From: Clostridia bacterium
GTDB lineage: Bacteria; Bacillota_A; Clostridia; Oscillospirales; CAG-272
NCBI GenBank assembly: GCA_017414585.1
Contig: JAFQLN010000044.1
Coordinates: forward strand, 1 to 5,045
Reading direction: 5' to 3'
Length of the DNA: 5,045 nt
This document shows positions 1 through 5,045 of the stretch, one piece after another (within the stretch, counting starts at the first letter, position 1; each line of letters starts with the position of its first letter). A program made the translations under genes and the position numbers. The notes beneath the pieces were generated by a model, which did no database searches, had not been told where the DNA came from, and was given only the letters and a program-made list of their open reading frames with translations.

Positions 1-208
1 CATATCCTGTACGGCGTCGTTCATTTCCTCCGGATAATCCTCCGGGTTGGCGTGTCCGTCCGTCCGCATTGAGCGGATGACGGTCTTTTTTCAGTTCCTG
101 AAACAGCGAAATAACGCCGCGGTTTCTGCCGAGTTCGGGAACGGTGTGCTTTGCCGTGAGGGTGAGCCGCACCGTCCGGAGATGAGGGGTATTGACAAGT
201 TCAGGCAT
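1..208 (-). CDS. Partial gene of unknown function, apparent frameshift, runs off left edge
   Basis: I do not recognise this protein. It starts at an ATG (208-206) with a GGAG site seven bases upstream, and reads MPELVNTPHLRTVRLTLTAK and onward; the frame stays open for 69 codons to the window edge. It begins 32 bases after the stop of the histidinol phosphatase, on the same strand with no terminator between, so the two are probably co-transcribed. The frame looks wrong after about residue 41. Up to the six-A run (86-91) third-position GC is 24 of 40 codons; after it the start frame falls to 10 of 28, with an Arg/Gly-rich sequence, while the +1 frame rises to 21 of 28 and reads TVIRSMRTDGHANPEDYPEE and onward. 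One A fewer in the run would join the two good halves. So this is either a true frameshift, a homopolymer sequencing error, or a slippage site. No domain is visible in the part present. Confidence 0.6.
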   Translation of the reverse strand, partial: MPELVNTPHLRTVRLTLTAKHTVPELGRNRGVISLFQELKKDRHPLNADGRTRQPGGLSGGNERRRTGY

Positions 209-240
209 AATCAGTCTCCGTTTATCATAATGTTGTTGGA

Positions 241-1026
241 TCAGGTCCGTTTTTTCACGGGAACGAGCTTGGGCGTGAGATTCACCTGTGCGCCGTATTT
301 TTCCGCCATGGCGAGTGCCTTTTCAAACGAAACAAGATCCGCTGTCACGTCAGGGGAGTGCGCATCGCAGCCGAGAACCACCTGTGCGCCGATCTCTCCG
401 CAGAGACGGAAAAAGCGTTCGGTCGGGTAGTGGCGGTTGTCGCGGATGCCGAGCAGGTTGATTTCAAGCGGAATCCCCGCGTTTTTTGCATATTCGATCA
501 GGCGTCCGAACTCTTTTTCGTAAATCTCGTCCGTACAGGTGCAGCGGAACAGATCCGGATGTGCGACATAGGTGTAAACCCCCGTGCCGAGTCCTTCGAT
601 CAGCTGATCAACGTATTCCGCCAGCATTTCCGCATCGTGCTCCCGTCCGGCATACAGTCCTCCGTCATATTCGTTGCGGAGAAAGTGCTGCCCGAGAATG
701 AGGTAGTCGATTTCGCGGCTGGTGACAAGAGCAAGCATATCGTCGAATACGGCAGGGTAGTATTCCGCTTCGTAACCGATTTTGATGTCGATGCGGTCTT
801 TGTATTCTTCGCGGAGCAGAAGCAGGGTATCGACATAATCATCCATCTGCTCACAGTCCATCCGGAAGCCGGAGCGGTGACCGTTCGGGAAGGGATAGGG
901 GACGTGATCGGAAAAACCGAGGGTGGTCAGTCCCGCTGCAAGAGCATTTTCGATATATTCCCGTTCCGTACCGGATGCATGGCGGCACCGGAATGTATGG
1001 GTGTGCAGATTCATGATCATTTGCAT
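241..1026 (-). CDS. hisJ: Histidinol-phosphatase, PHP family (HisJ/HisK type)
   Basis: Cytoplasmic metal-dependent hydrolase that would convert L-histidinol phosphate to L-histidinol, the penultimate step of histidine biosynthesis in Firmicutes. With 261 residues it matches the usual length of about 260-280. The PHP metal-binding motifs are present in order: HTH at residues 8-10, the DH pair at 40-41, YEAE at 85-88, GQH at 112-114, HPD at 156-158, LEIN at 187-190 and CDAH at 220-223. I chose the ATG at 1026 because GGAGG (1041-1037) lies 10 bases upstream. An in-frame ATG at 1074 would add 16 residues but lies upstream of that site and of the expected transcript start. ATGs at residues 3 and 5 are possible but farther from the site. 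No other his gene is in view, so the gene is detached from a his operon here. A different phosphoesterase substrate is possible, as PHP proteins vary, but the motif set fits the HisJ family well. Confidence 0.93.
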   Translation of the reverse strand: MQMIMNLHTHTFRCRHASGTEREYIENALAAGLTTLGFSDHVPYPFPNGHRSGFRMDCEQMDDYVDTLLLLREEYKDRIDIKIGYEAEYYPAVFDDMLALVTSREIDYLILGQHFLRNEYDGGLYAGREHDAEMLAEYVDQLIEGLGTGVYTYVAHPDLFRCTCTDEIYEKEFGRLIEYAKNAGIPLEINLLGIRDNRHYPTERFFRLCGEIGAQVVLGCDAHSPDVTADLVSFEKALAMAEKYGAQVNLTPKLVPVKKRT

Positions 1027-1036
1027 GGCTTTATTT

Positions 1037-1041
1037 CCTCC
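1037..1041 (-). promoter_or_regulatory. Ribosome binding site that decides the hisJ start
   Basis: GGAGG on the minus strand, 10 bases before the ATG at 1026. It rules out the longer reading from the in-frame ATG at 1074. Confidence 0.8.
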
Positions 1042-1078
1042 GAGGGCATAGAAAATGTGCGTTGATAAGAACACAGCT

Positions 1079-1107
1079 ATTGTACCACAAACCGCGCAAA
1101 AATACCA
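1079..1107 (-). promoter_or_regulatory. Probable extended -10 promoter for hisJ
   Basis: On the minus strand TACAAT (1084-1079) is preceded by TGG, giving an extended -10 element. The -35 region, around 1107-1102, matches TTGACA poorly (best 3 of 6). Transcription would begin near 1072 and leave a leader of about 46 bases, too short for a T-box or other large riboswitch. Confidence 0.5.
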
Positions 1108-1155
1108 TGCATCGGGAAGAAAAATCGGGAGTTTTTTTGCCCGTTCCGTTTCCCC

Positions 1156-1184
1156 TTGACATGGTCCGCATTCTGTGCTATAAT
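1156..1184 (+). promoter_or_regulatory. Exact consensus sigma-A promoter with extended -10
   Basis: TTGACA (1156-1161), a 17-base spacer, then TATAAT (1179-1184) preceded by TGC. Both hexamers, the spacing and the TGn extension all match the housekeeping consensus. The start would be near 1191, giving a leader of about 29 bases before the ATG at 1220. The -10 box lies within a perfect palindrome (1175-1189), which could be an operator. Confidence 0.92.
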
Positions 1185-1189
1185 AGCAC
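1175..1189. repeat. Perfect 15-bp palindrome over the -10 box
   Basis: GTGCTAT, one central A, ATAGCAC: two seven-base arms that are exact reverse complements. The palindrome encloses the TATAAT box of the rightward promoter. Read on the minus strand the same sequence gives TGC followed by TATTAT, an extended -10-like element pointing towards hisJ. It may be a repressor site, a symmetric divergent promoter, or both. Confidence 0.75.
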
Positions 1190-1219
1190 TACTTTCGGAA
1201 AACAGGAGATTTTACAAAT

Positions 1220-1891
1220 ATGGAAAATTCACTGCGCCGTGTGCGTGACGTTGTGTCCATCAAGCGCACGATCTGGTCAAACTACGATAAATTCCGCACG
1301 CTCGGCGTTTTTTATCTTGAAAAGAATGCCGTGCTTGCCAAAGTTCTCAGCGAAGGGGACGAAGCCATCGCACGTGCGGCGAACGAATGCCGGGAAGGCG
1401 GCGTCCGCTGGCGTATGTTCACGAAGTACCTCAGCAAAATCGAAACCGCTCTCCTCGGCGGACGGGAAATCGTGGACCTCACACAGAGCGAAGAAAAGGC
1501 GATTGATACGATTGCCGGAATGCCCGTCGCGGACTTCATCCGTGTGATCGACGATCCCGCAGGCGTGAAGGTCGCATTCAATGTAAACGGCACATTCGAT
1601 GTGCTTGCAAAGGGAAACCGGAACGGATGCTTTGAGGTGAGCGGCATGGGAATCACTCCCGATACCGCTTTCACACTGGTGAACGAGCTGAATGCCTTCT
1701 GGGAAGACCGCTATTCCGTTGCGATCAAGAGCGAAAACCTCTCGGTTGCTCTGTCCGCGGAAGACCCGAAGACGGGCAAGAAAGGCTCGTCCTGCGTGCG
1801 CATCTATGTCATCGAAAACGGCAAGGTCAGCATCGACGACCTCGGCAAGTACATGGATACCTACGCACTCACACTCTGGATTACCCCGTAA
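1220..1891 (+). CDS. Hypothetical protein, 223 residues, family not recognised
   Basis: I do not recognise a family. The ATG at 1220 is preceded by AGGAG (1204-1208) with an 11-base gap. There is no signal peptide or membrane segment, so the product is probably a soluble cytoplasmic protein. Residues 1-110 look mainly helical, with many charged residues and stretches such as LAKVLSEGDEAIARAANECR (39-58). From about residue 114 the pattern suggests alternating beta strands and helices (VKVAFNVNGTFDVLAK, then FTLVNELNAFW, then VRIYVIENGKVSIDDLGKYM). The aromatic residues W19, W64, W161 and W220 and cysteines C57, C137 and C192 do not form a metal-binding pattern I know. The gene stands alone between its own near-perfect promoter and a strong terminator, so it is monocistronic and probably well expressed. 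Third positions are mostly G or C like its neighbours, giving no sign of recent transfer. Confidence 0.88.
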   Translation: MENSLRRVRDVVSIKRTIWSNYDKFRTLGVFYLEKNAVLAKVLSEGDEAIARAANECREGGVRWRMFTKYLSKIETALLGGREIVDLTQSEEKAIDTIAGMPVADFIRVIDDPAGVKVAFNVNGTFDVLAKGNRNGCFEVSGMGITPDTAFTLVNELNAFWEDRYSVAIKSENLSVALSAEDPKTGKKGSSCVRIYVIENGKVSIDDLGKYMDTYALTLWITP

Positions 1892-1899
1892 CAAAACAG

Positions 1900-1947
1900 A
1901 AACGTGCCCGTTCTCTGCAGAAAATGGCAGGGCGGGCACGTTTTTTT
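1900..1947. terminator. Strong intrinsic terminator between convergent genes
   Basis: An 11-bp stem pairs AAACGTGCCCG (1900-1910) with CGGGCACGTTT (1933-1943) and runs into a T tract (1941-1947) for rightward transcription. The 22-base loop can form a small inner stem, CTGC (1915-1918) with GCAG (1927-1930). In the leftward direction the stem is followed by TTTCTGTTTT, so it can probably also end the methyltransferase transcript, whose stop lies 36 bases away. Confidence 0.92.
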
Positions 1948-1982
1948 GCTGTTTCATTTTATCTCCGGCTGCGAAAGATCCG

Positions 1983-3296
1983 TCATGCGTCCTTCCGTGT
2001 CAGCCATGCGACGGTTTCACAATGCTTTGTCCGCGGGAACATATTCACCGGCACAGCTTCGCGCAGTTCGTATGCGGGCGAATTGCCGTCGGAGGCGCAC
2101 AGTGCCGCCAGATCGCGCGCCATGGTCTGCGGATTGCAGGAAACGTAAATAATCCGCTCGGGGGAGAGGGAGAGAAGCCCGCGCCGCATTTCCTTCGACA
2201 GTCCTGCACGGGGCGGATCGACCACAAGCAGTTCAGGGTGCTCTTTTCTGCCGAGACGGGTTCGGAAAGTCGCGGCGTCCCCGCAGAAAAAGGTGATGTT
2301 CGCCAGTCCGTTGTGTTCCGCGTTCAGCTTTGCATCGCGCACCGCATCCGGATTGATTTCGATGCCCCAGAAACGTGCGTCCGGGAAACGCTTTGCCAGC
2401 GACAAACCGATAATGCCCGAACCGCAGTATAAGTCCGCAGCACAGGAAAACGGCTTTTCGGCGGCAAAATCATGCACGATGCCGAGCAGTTTTTCAAACG
2501 CGGGCGTGTTCACCTGCCGGAAGGCTTCGGACGTGAAACGCATATCGAGTCCCGCAATGCGGTCGCGGATGTAGACGGGAGCGCTGGTTTTTGAAGCGGC
2601 GGATTTCTGAGTGGGGAAGAGGAGAACATCGCTGATTTCGTCAAAAGCACCGGTAAGCGCATCGCGGCAGACGGAAAACGCATCCCTGTCGGCAGTCCCG
2701 GCGTACAGGGAGAGCGTAATTCCGGCGGGAGCGGTGCGCAGATGCAGTTCGGTCGGCGATAGGGGAGAGAAAAGCGCGGGATGCCCGTTTGCATAGCGGA
2801 TGATGCGGCTGACGGCGGGAGGCGCGAGCAGGCATCCTGCAAAGGGAATGGGATCGTTCGATTCCGCACGGACAAAGCCGAATGAGGCGGATGCGGCATC
2901 GTAATGCACAACGATTTTGTTGCGGTAGAAGCATCGTTCGGGGGCAGAGACGGTGGTCCGTACACGGCTGTCACACAGTCCCGCACGCCGCAGTGCCGCA
3001 CGGACAGTATTTTCCTTGATGCGGTTTTCGTGTTCATAAGTAGTGAAGCCGAGCGTGCATCCGCCGCATACATCTGCCGAAGGACAGTCGTCCGCGATCC
3101 GTTCGGGCGCATTGTTTTGGCGGCAGAGGCAGATCCCGGCGGCGTAGTTCTTTTCGAGCGACGTGATCCGCACATCGGCTTCTTCTCCGGCGAGCAGACC
3201 GGGGACAAAGACAACCATGCCCTCGTGCCGCGCAATGCCGACGCCGTTTTCGTTTGTGTCCGTGACTGCAAGACGCAGAATTTCGTTTTGTTCCAT
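1983..3296 (-). CDS. rlmD: 23S rRNA (uracil-C5)-methyltransferase, RlmD/RlmCD family
   Basis: SAM-dependent enzyme of the TrmA/RlmC/RlmD family that methylates C5 of uridine in 23S rRNA. In Gram-positive bacteria one RlmCD enzyme can modify both U747 and U1939 (E. coli numbering); which site applies here cannot be read from the sequence. Its 437 residues are typical. A TRAM-like RNA-binding domain covers about residues 1-60. Likely 4Fe-4S cysteines are C71, C77, C80 (in CGGC) and C155. FRQVN (259-263) and DLYCGSG (288-294) form the SAM pocket, with GIEIN (311-315) binding the ribose. DPPR is at 360-363. The catalytic nucleophile is C387 in SCNP, and the general base is E427 in HCETV. The ATG at 3296 is preceded by GGGAG (3307-3303) at six bases. 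It has its own consensus promoter and is monocistronic. A tRNA U54 methyltransferase role is the main alternative. Confidence 0.95.
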   Translation of the reverse strand: MEQNEILRLAVTDTNENGVGIARHEGMVVFVPGLLAGEEADVRITSLEKNYAAGICLCRQNNAPERIADDCPSADVCGGCTLGFTTYEHENRIKENTVRAALRRAGLCDSRVRTTVSAPERCFYRNKIVVHYDAASASFGFVRAESNDPIPFAGCLLAPPAVSRIIRYANGHPALFSPLSPTELHLRTAPAGITLSLYAGTADRDAFSVCRDALTGAFDEISDVLLFPTQKSAASKTSAPVYIRDRIAGLDMRFTSEAFRQVNTPAFEKLLGIVHDFAAEKPFSCAADLYCGSGIIGLSLAKRFPDARFWGIEINPDAVRDAKLNAEHNGLANITFFCGDAATFRTRLGRKEHPELLVVDPPRAGLSKEMRRGLLSLSPERIIYVSCNPQTMARDLAALCASDGNSPAYELREAVPVNMFPRTKHCETVAWLTRKDA

Positions 3297-3325
3297 GCTG
3301 TTCTCCCTGTGTCATTACTCGGGAC

Positions 3326-3335
3326 TATTATAATA
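3326..3335. promoter_or_regulatory. Palindromic -10 element, possible divergent promoter
   Basis: TATTATAATA equals its own reverse complement, so it gives TATAAT on both strands (minus 3332-3327, plus 3329-3334). A rightward start near 3341 would serve the two-gene unit at 3432-4829 with a leader of about 90 bases. No good -35 hexamer exists at 17 bases for the rightward direction (CCTGTG, 3306-3311) and I found no better rightward promoter before 3432. Rightward activity is therefore an inference. Confidence 0.45.
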
Positions 3336-3355
3336 TAGTTCACGCCCTTTGTCAA
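3327..3355 (-). promoter_or_regulatory. Exact consensus sigma-A promoter for rlmD
   Basis: On the minus strand TTGACA (3355-3350), a 17-base spacer and TATAAT (3332-3327). Transcription should begin near 3320, about 24 bases before the ATG at 3296. Confidence 0.92.
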
Positions 3356-3373
3356 TCGGAACCTCTGCGTCAG

Positions 3374-3400
3374 CCGGTGCATAGACTGTTTTTGTACCGG
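3374..3400 (+). other. Hairpin in the leader of the DUF3343-desulfurase unit
   Basis: CCGGTGCA (3374-3381) can pair with TGTACCGG (3393-3400) as an 8-bp RNA stem with one G-U pair and an 11-base loop. It ends 15 bases before the ribosome binding site. It lacks a T tract, so it is not an intrinsic terminator. It could be an RNA-level control element, a protein site, or chance. Confidence 0.35.
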
Positions 3401-3431
3401 AACAGCGGAAAACGGAAAGGAGGAACAAACG

Positions 3432-3659
3432 ATGCCGGACTGCATACTTGCAATGAAAACACAGACAGCGGCAGAACGTGCGCGGCGGGCGGCTGTGCTG
3501 GAGAAAATCCCCGTACAGGTCGTGTCCGTCGATCCGTCGGTGACGCGGCACGGCTGTGCACTGGGGCTTCTTCTCCCCTGCGCAGAAACGGGCAGACTCA
3601 TGCGCGTGCTGGATCAGAAGAAAATCCCCTACGGCGACGTAATCGGAAAACGTCTGTAA
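3432..3659 (+). CDS. DUF3343-like small protein (putative Se/S carrier-like)
   Basis: A 75-residue protein that resembles the DUF3343 family, described as putative selenium/sulfur carrier-like; related domains form the C-terminal part of YedF-type proteins. What I see: a short strand (CILAMKT), a helix with repeated Ala/Arg residues (12-24), the strand IPVQVVSVDPSV, a RHGCAL segment with C42 at the position where the family usually has a GC-containing turn, then a helix and KKIPYGDVIG. Family members often have the same order of helix, proline-rich strand, SxGCGL-like turn and a final helix plus I-Y segment. The ATG at 3432 follows an excellent AAAGGAGG site (3416-3423) by eight bases. It is the first gene of a two-gene unit, 45 bases before the desulfurase, which supports a role in handling sulfur or selenium released by that enzyme. 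The carrier function itself is not proven for the family, and the match rests on my recognition of the pattern. Confidence 0.82.
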   Translation: MPDCILAMKTQTAAERARRAAVLEKIPVQVVSVDPSVTRHGCALGLLLPCAETGRLMRVLDQKKIPYGDVIGKRL

Positions 3660-3704
3660 ACAAACGAACCGCGCGCATATTTTCTGCCTGCAAGGAGTTC
3701 AGCT

Positions 3705-4829
3705 ATGGAAAAAATTCTCTACTTTGACAGCGCGGCGACATCGTTTCCGAAACCGCCGTCCGTCATCCGCGCCGTGTCGGATGCCATGCGGTCGTGCGGC
3801 AACCCGGGACGCGGCTCCCATGCCCTTTCTGCGGCGGCGGCATCCCTTCTGTTCGACTGCCGCAGTACAGCAGCTTCCTTCTTCGATGCCGATCCGGAGA
3901 ACGTCGTCTTCACCCTCAACGCCACCCATGCGCTCAATCTGGCGATCAAGGGACTTGCCCAAAACGGCGGGCATATCCTCATCGACAATTTTTCGCATAA
4001 CGCGGTCTACCGTCCCGCACTGGCACTGCAAAGCCGCGGCTGCCGGACGGAAATTTATGACGCATCCGGGGACGAGGAGCAGATACTGCGCGAGCTTCGC
4101 AGACGCATCCGGCGGGATACCGTCCTGATTGCCGCGACGCACCAGTCCAATATCTGCTCGAAAGTCTTTCCGGCGGCGGCTGTCGGTCAGCTTGCGGCGG
4201 AGGCGGGCATTCCGTTCGTCCTCGATGCATCGCAGAGCGCGGGACACATTCCCGTATCCCTGCGGAAAATGCACATCAGCGCCCTGTGCGTACCGGGTCA
4301 CAAGGGACTGCTCGGCCCGATGGGAACGGGAATGCTCATCACCGCACCGGATTTGCGCCTGTCCACACTGATCGAAGGCGGCGCGGGAATCCGTTCGCTG
4401 GATGCACAGATGCCCGACGAGCTGCCCGAACGGCTGGAAGCGGGAACGGCGGCACTTCCCGCGGCTGCCGGACTGAAAGCGGGGATCGAAGAAGTCGCTG
4501 CTGTCGGCACTGAGGCAATCGGCAGGCACGAGCGGATGCTGGCGGATTGCTTTGTCCGTGCGGTTCGTGGGATACCGTCCCTGCATACGGTCGGTGAGAC
4601 GGACGGATCGGTGATCAGCTTTACAGCGGACGGGATGCTTCCGGCAGAAATCGGGGAACGGCTCAATCAGAAAGGAATCTGCGTGCGGACGGGGTATCAC
4701 TGCGCTCCGCTGGCACACAGAACGCTCGGGACACTGGAGCATGGAACCGTGCGCGTGAGCTTTTCCCATGCGAATACACCTGCCGACGTGAACGCCCTCG
4801 CCGGCGCCCTGTACGATCTCTGCCGGTGA
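3705..4829 (+). CDS. Cysteine desulfurase family protein, class V PLP enzyme
   Basis: A 374-residue PLP enzyme of the class V aminotransferase fold, resembling cysteine desulfurases and selenocysteine lyases (SufS/Csd-like; the TIGR01977-type family fits best). It would remove sulfur, or selenium, from L-cysteine or L-selenocysteine and hold it as a persulfide. Visible motifs: LYFDSAATSFPKP at the N terminus (5-17), H98 in SHNAVY stacking on PLP, HQSN (146-149), D174 and Q177 in DASQSAGH, the PLP-binding K200 in PGHKGLLGPMGTG, EGGAG (224-228), LPERLEAGT (240-248), and the likely persulfide-carrying C333 in RTGYHCAP (328-335). All key residues are present and the length is normal. The ATG at 3705 has AAGGAG (3692-3697) seven bases upstream. 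It follows the DUF3343-like gene by 45 bases. No selD, selA or iron-sulfur scaffold gene is in view, so whether sulfur or selenium is the cargo stays open. Confidence 0.93.
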   Translation: MEKILYFDSAATSFPKPPSVIRAVSDAMRSCGNPGRGSHALSAAAASLLFDCRSTAASFFDADPENVVFTLNATHALNLAIKGLAQNGGHILIDNFSHNAVYRPALALQSRGCRTEIYDASGDEEQILRELRRRIRRDTVLIAATHQSNICSKVFPAAAVGQLAAEAGIPFVLDASQSAGHIPVSLRKMHISALCVPGHKGLLGPMGTGMLITAPDLRLSTLIEGGAGIRSLDAQMPDELPERLEAGTAALPAAAGLKAGIEEVAAVGTEAIGRHERMLADCFVRAVRGIPSLHTVGETDGSVISFTADGMLPAEIGERLNQKGICVRTGYHCAPLAHRTLGTLEHGTVRVSFSHANTPADVNALAGALYDLCR

Positions 4830-4881
4830 AAAGCATAACGGAATTTTGAACTCGGCGCCCCGTCTGTCGAACACGGCAGCA

Positions 4882-4916
4882 GCATTTACTTTAAAGATAA
4901 AATTTGAAGTTACTGC
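4882..4916. repeat. Imperfect AT-rich inverted repeat
   Basis: ACTTTAAA (4888-4895) pairs with TTTGAAGT (4903-4910) around a seven-base loop, with one G-U pair in RNA. Outer bases GCA (4882-4884) and TGC (4914-4916) extend the stem past two mismatches. No T tract follows. Confidence 0.4.
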
Positions 4917-4953
4917 ATTGGTGACAGGTGAAGAAATATCCAAAATCCGGTAG

Positions 4954-4973
4954 GGGAGGGGCTTGCTCCTCCC
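4954..4973. repeat. G-rich/C-rich palindromic element, REP-like
   Basis: GGGAGGGG (4954-4961) and CTCCTCCC (4966-4973) form an 8-bp stem with one G-U pair closed by a CTTG tetraloop. There is no T tract after it, so it is not a classical terminator. Similar GTAGGGG...CCCCGCCCG-type palindromes are scattered between genes in many gut Clostridia genomes, as far as I recall, so this may be one copy of a dispersed repeat. Only one copy lies in the window. Confidence 0.5.
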
Positions 4974-5045
4974 GCGAAAGAATCAGGTACGCACGTGATT
5001 TTATAAACAAATCGTCCGTAAAGATCATAAAATACGGTTTCTCCA

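Larger units (their letters stand above)
4830..5045. other. Non-coding AT-richer region at right edge
   Basis: I see no gene with a ribosome binding site here. The stretch has no clear intrinsic terminator for the desulfurase gene. It holds an imperfect inverted repeat (4882-4916), a compact G/C palindrome (4954-4973) and, near the edge, short inverted repeats: ATTTTAT (4998-5004) with ATAAAAT (5027-5033), and CCGTA (5016-5020) with TACGG (5033-5037). The last part may be the upstream region of a gene beyond the window. Confidence 0.6.

Noticed and set aside
47..430. A 127-codon plus-strand open frame at the left edge
   Set aside because: It lies opposite the partial left gene and the end of hisJ, has no ribosome binding site and no recognisable domain.
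358..1065. A 235-codon open frame on the plus strand opposite hisJ
   Set aside because: It is codon-aligned antisense to hisJ, which has all PHP motifs. The same codon-bias effect explains it.
1131..1147. T tract (1132-1138) as an intrinsic terminator before the rightward promoter
   Set aside because: No stable hairpin precedes the T tract; the bases upstream are direct, not inverted, repeats.
1277..1957. A 226-codon open frame on the minus strand opposite the unknown protein gene
   Set aside because: It is codon-aligned antisense, reads through the terminator hairpin, and lacks promoter and ribosome binding site. The plus-strand gene has both, plus a terminator right after its stop.
1692..2432. 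A 246-codon plus-strand open frame crossing from the unknown gene into the region opposite rlmD
   Set aside because: It spans the terminator and two real genes, lacks a ribosome binding site, and is codon-aligned antisense to rlmD over most of its length.
2510..3601. A 363-codon minus-strand open frame overlapping rlmD in another frame
   Set aside because: Its composition is rich in Arg, Ser and Pro with no domain, it crosses the divergent promoter region, and rlmD in the other frame has complete catalytic motifs.
3377..3727. A 116-codon plus-strand open frame over the DUF3343-like gene in another frame
   Set aside because: It lacks a ribosome binding site before its start and is rich in Arg/Gly; the 75-residue frame has an ideal AAAGGAGG site and a family-like sequence.
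3699..4943. A 414-codon open frame on the minus strand covering the whole desulfurase gene, starting at a TTG
   Set aside because: Its codons are exactly aligned with those of the desulfurase, so it stays open simply because the sense gene lacks TTA, CTA and TCA codons. It has no ribosome binding site and no recognisable domain, whereas the sense frame carries all catalytic motifs.

Overview
The window looks like an ordinary chromosomal stretch from a fairly GC-rich low-GC-clade Gram-positive (Clostridia, probably an Oscillospiraceae-like gut anaerobe). The evidence is sigma-A-type promoters with exact TTGACA/TATAAT hexamers, strong GGAGG-type ribosome binding sites, a PHP-type histidinol phosphatase as in Firmicutes, an RlmD/RlmCD-type rRNA methyltransferase with an iron-sulfur cysteine set, and a DUF3343-type small protein next to a class V cysteine desulfurase. 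The taxon is inferred from these families and the general composition, not from a marker gene. No tRNA, rRNA, CRISPR array, transposase or phage gene is visible.

Layout from left to right. (1) Positions 1-1026, minus strand: a histidinol-phosphatase-like PHP hydrolase, followed 32 bases later by a gene of unknown function that runs off the left edge. That gene appears to change reading frame at a run of six A (six T on the + strand, 86-91). (2) Positions 1027-1219: a divergent control region. It holds an exact consensus extended -10 promoter pointing right, whose -10 box sits inside a perfect 15-bp palindrome, and a weaker extended -10 promoter pointing left. (3) Positions 1220-1891: a monocistronic gene for a 223-residue protein I do not recognise, closed by a strong hairpin terminator (1900-1947) that lies between convergent genes and probably works both ways. 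(4) Positions 1983-3296, minus strand: the rRNA uracil-C5 methyltransferase, driven by a second exact consensus promoter. (5) Positions 3297-3431: a second divergent control region, where the -10 sequence is a 10-bp palindrome readable in both directions, followed by a leader hairpin. (6) Positions 3432-4829, plus strand: a two-gene unit of a 75-residue DUF3343-like protein and a cysteine desulfurase family enzyme, plausibly a sulfur- or selenium-transfer pair. (7) Positions 4830-5045: more AT-rich non-coding DNA with an imperfect inverted repeat and a compact G-rich/C-rich palindrome that resembles a dispersed palindromic repeat rather than a terminator.

The genes do not form one pathway: histidine biosynthesis, rRNA modification and sulfur/selenium handling sit side by side. 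I see no convincing new multi-gene system. The items most worth a second look are the apparent frame change at the left edge, the unrecognised protein behind a near-perfect promoter, and the two divergent regions that each carry a symmetric -10 element.
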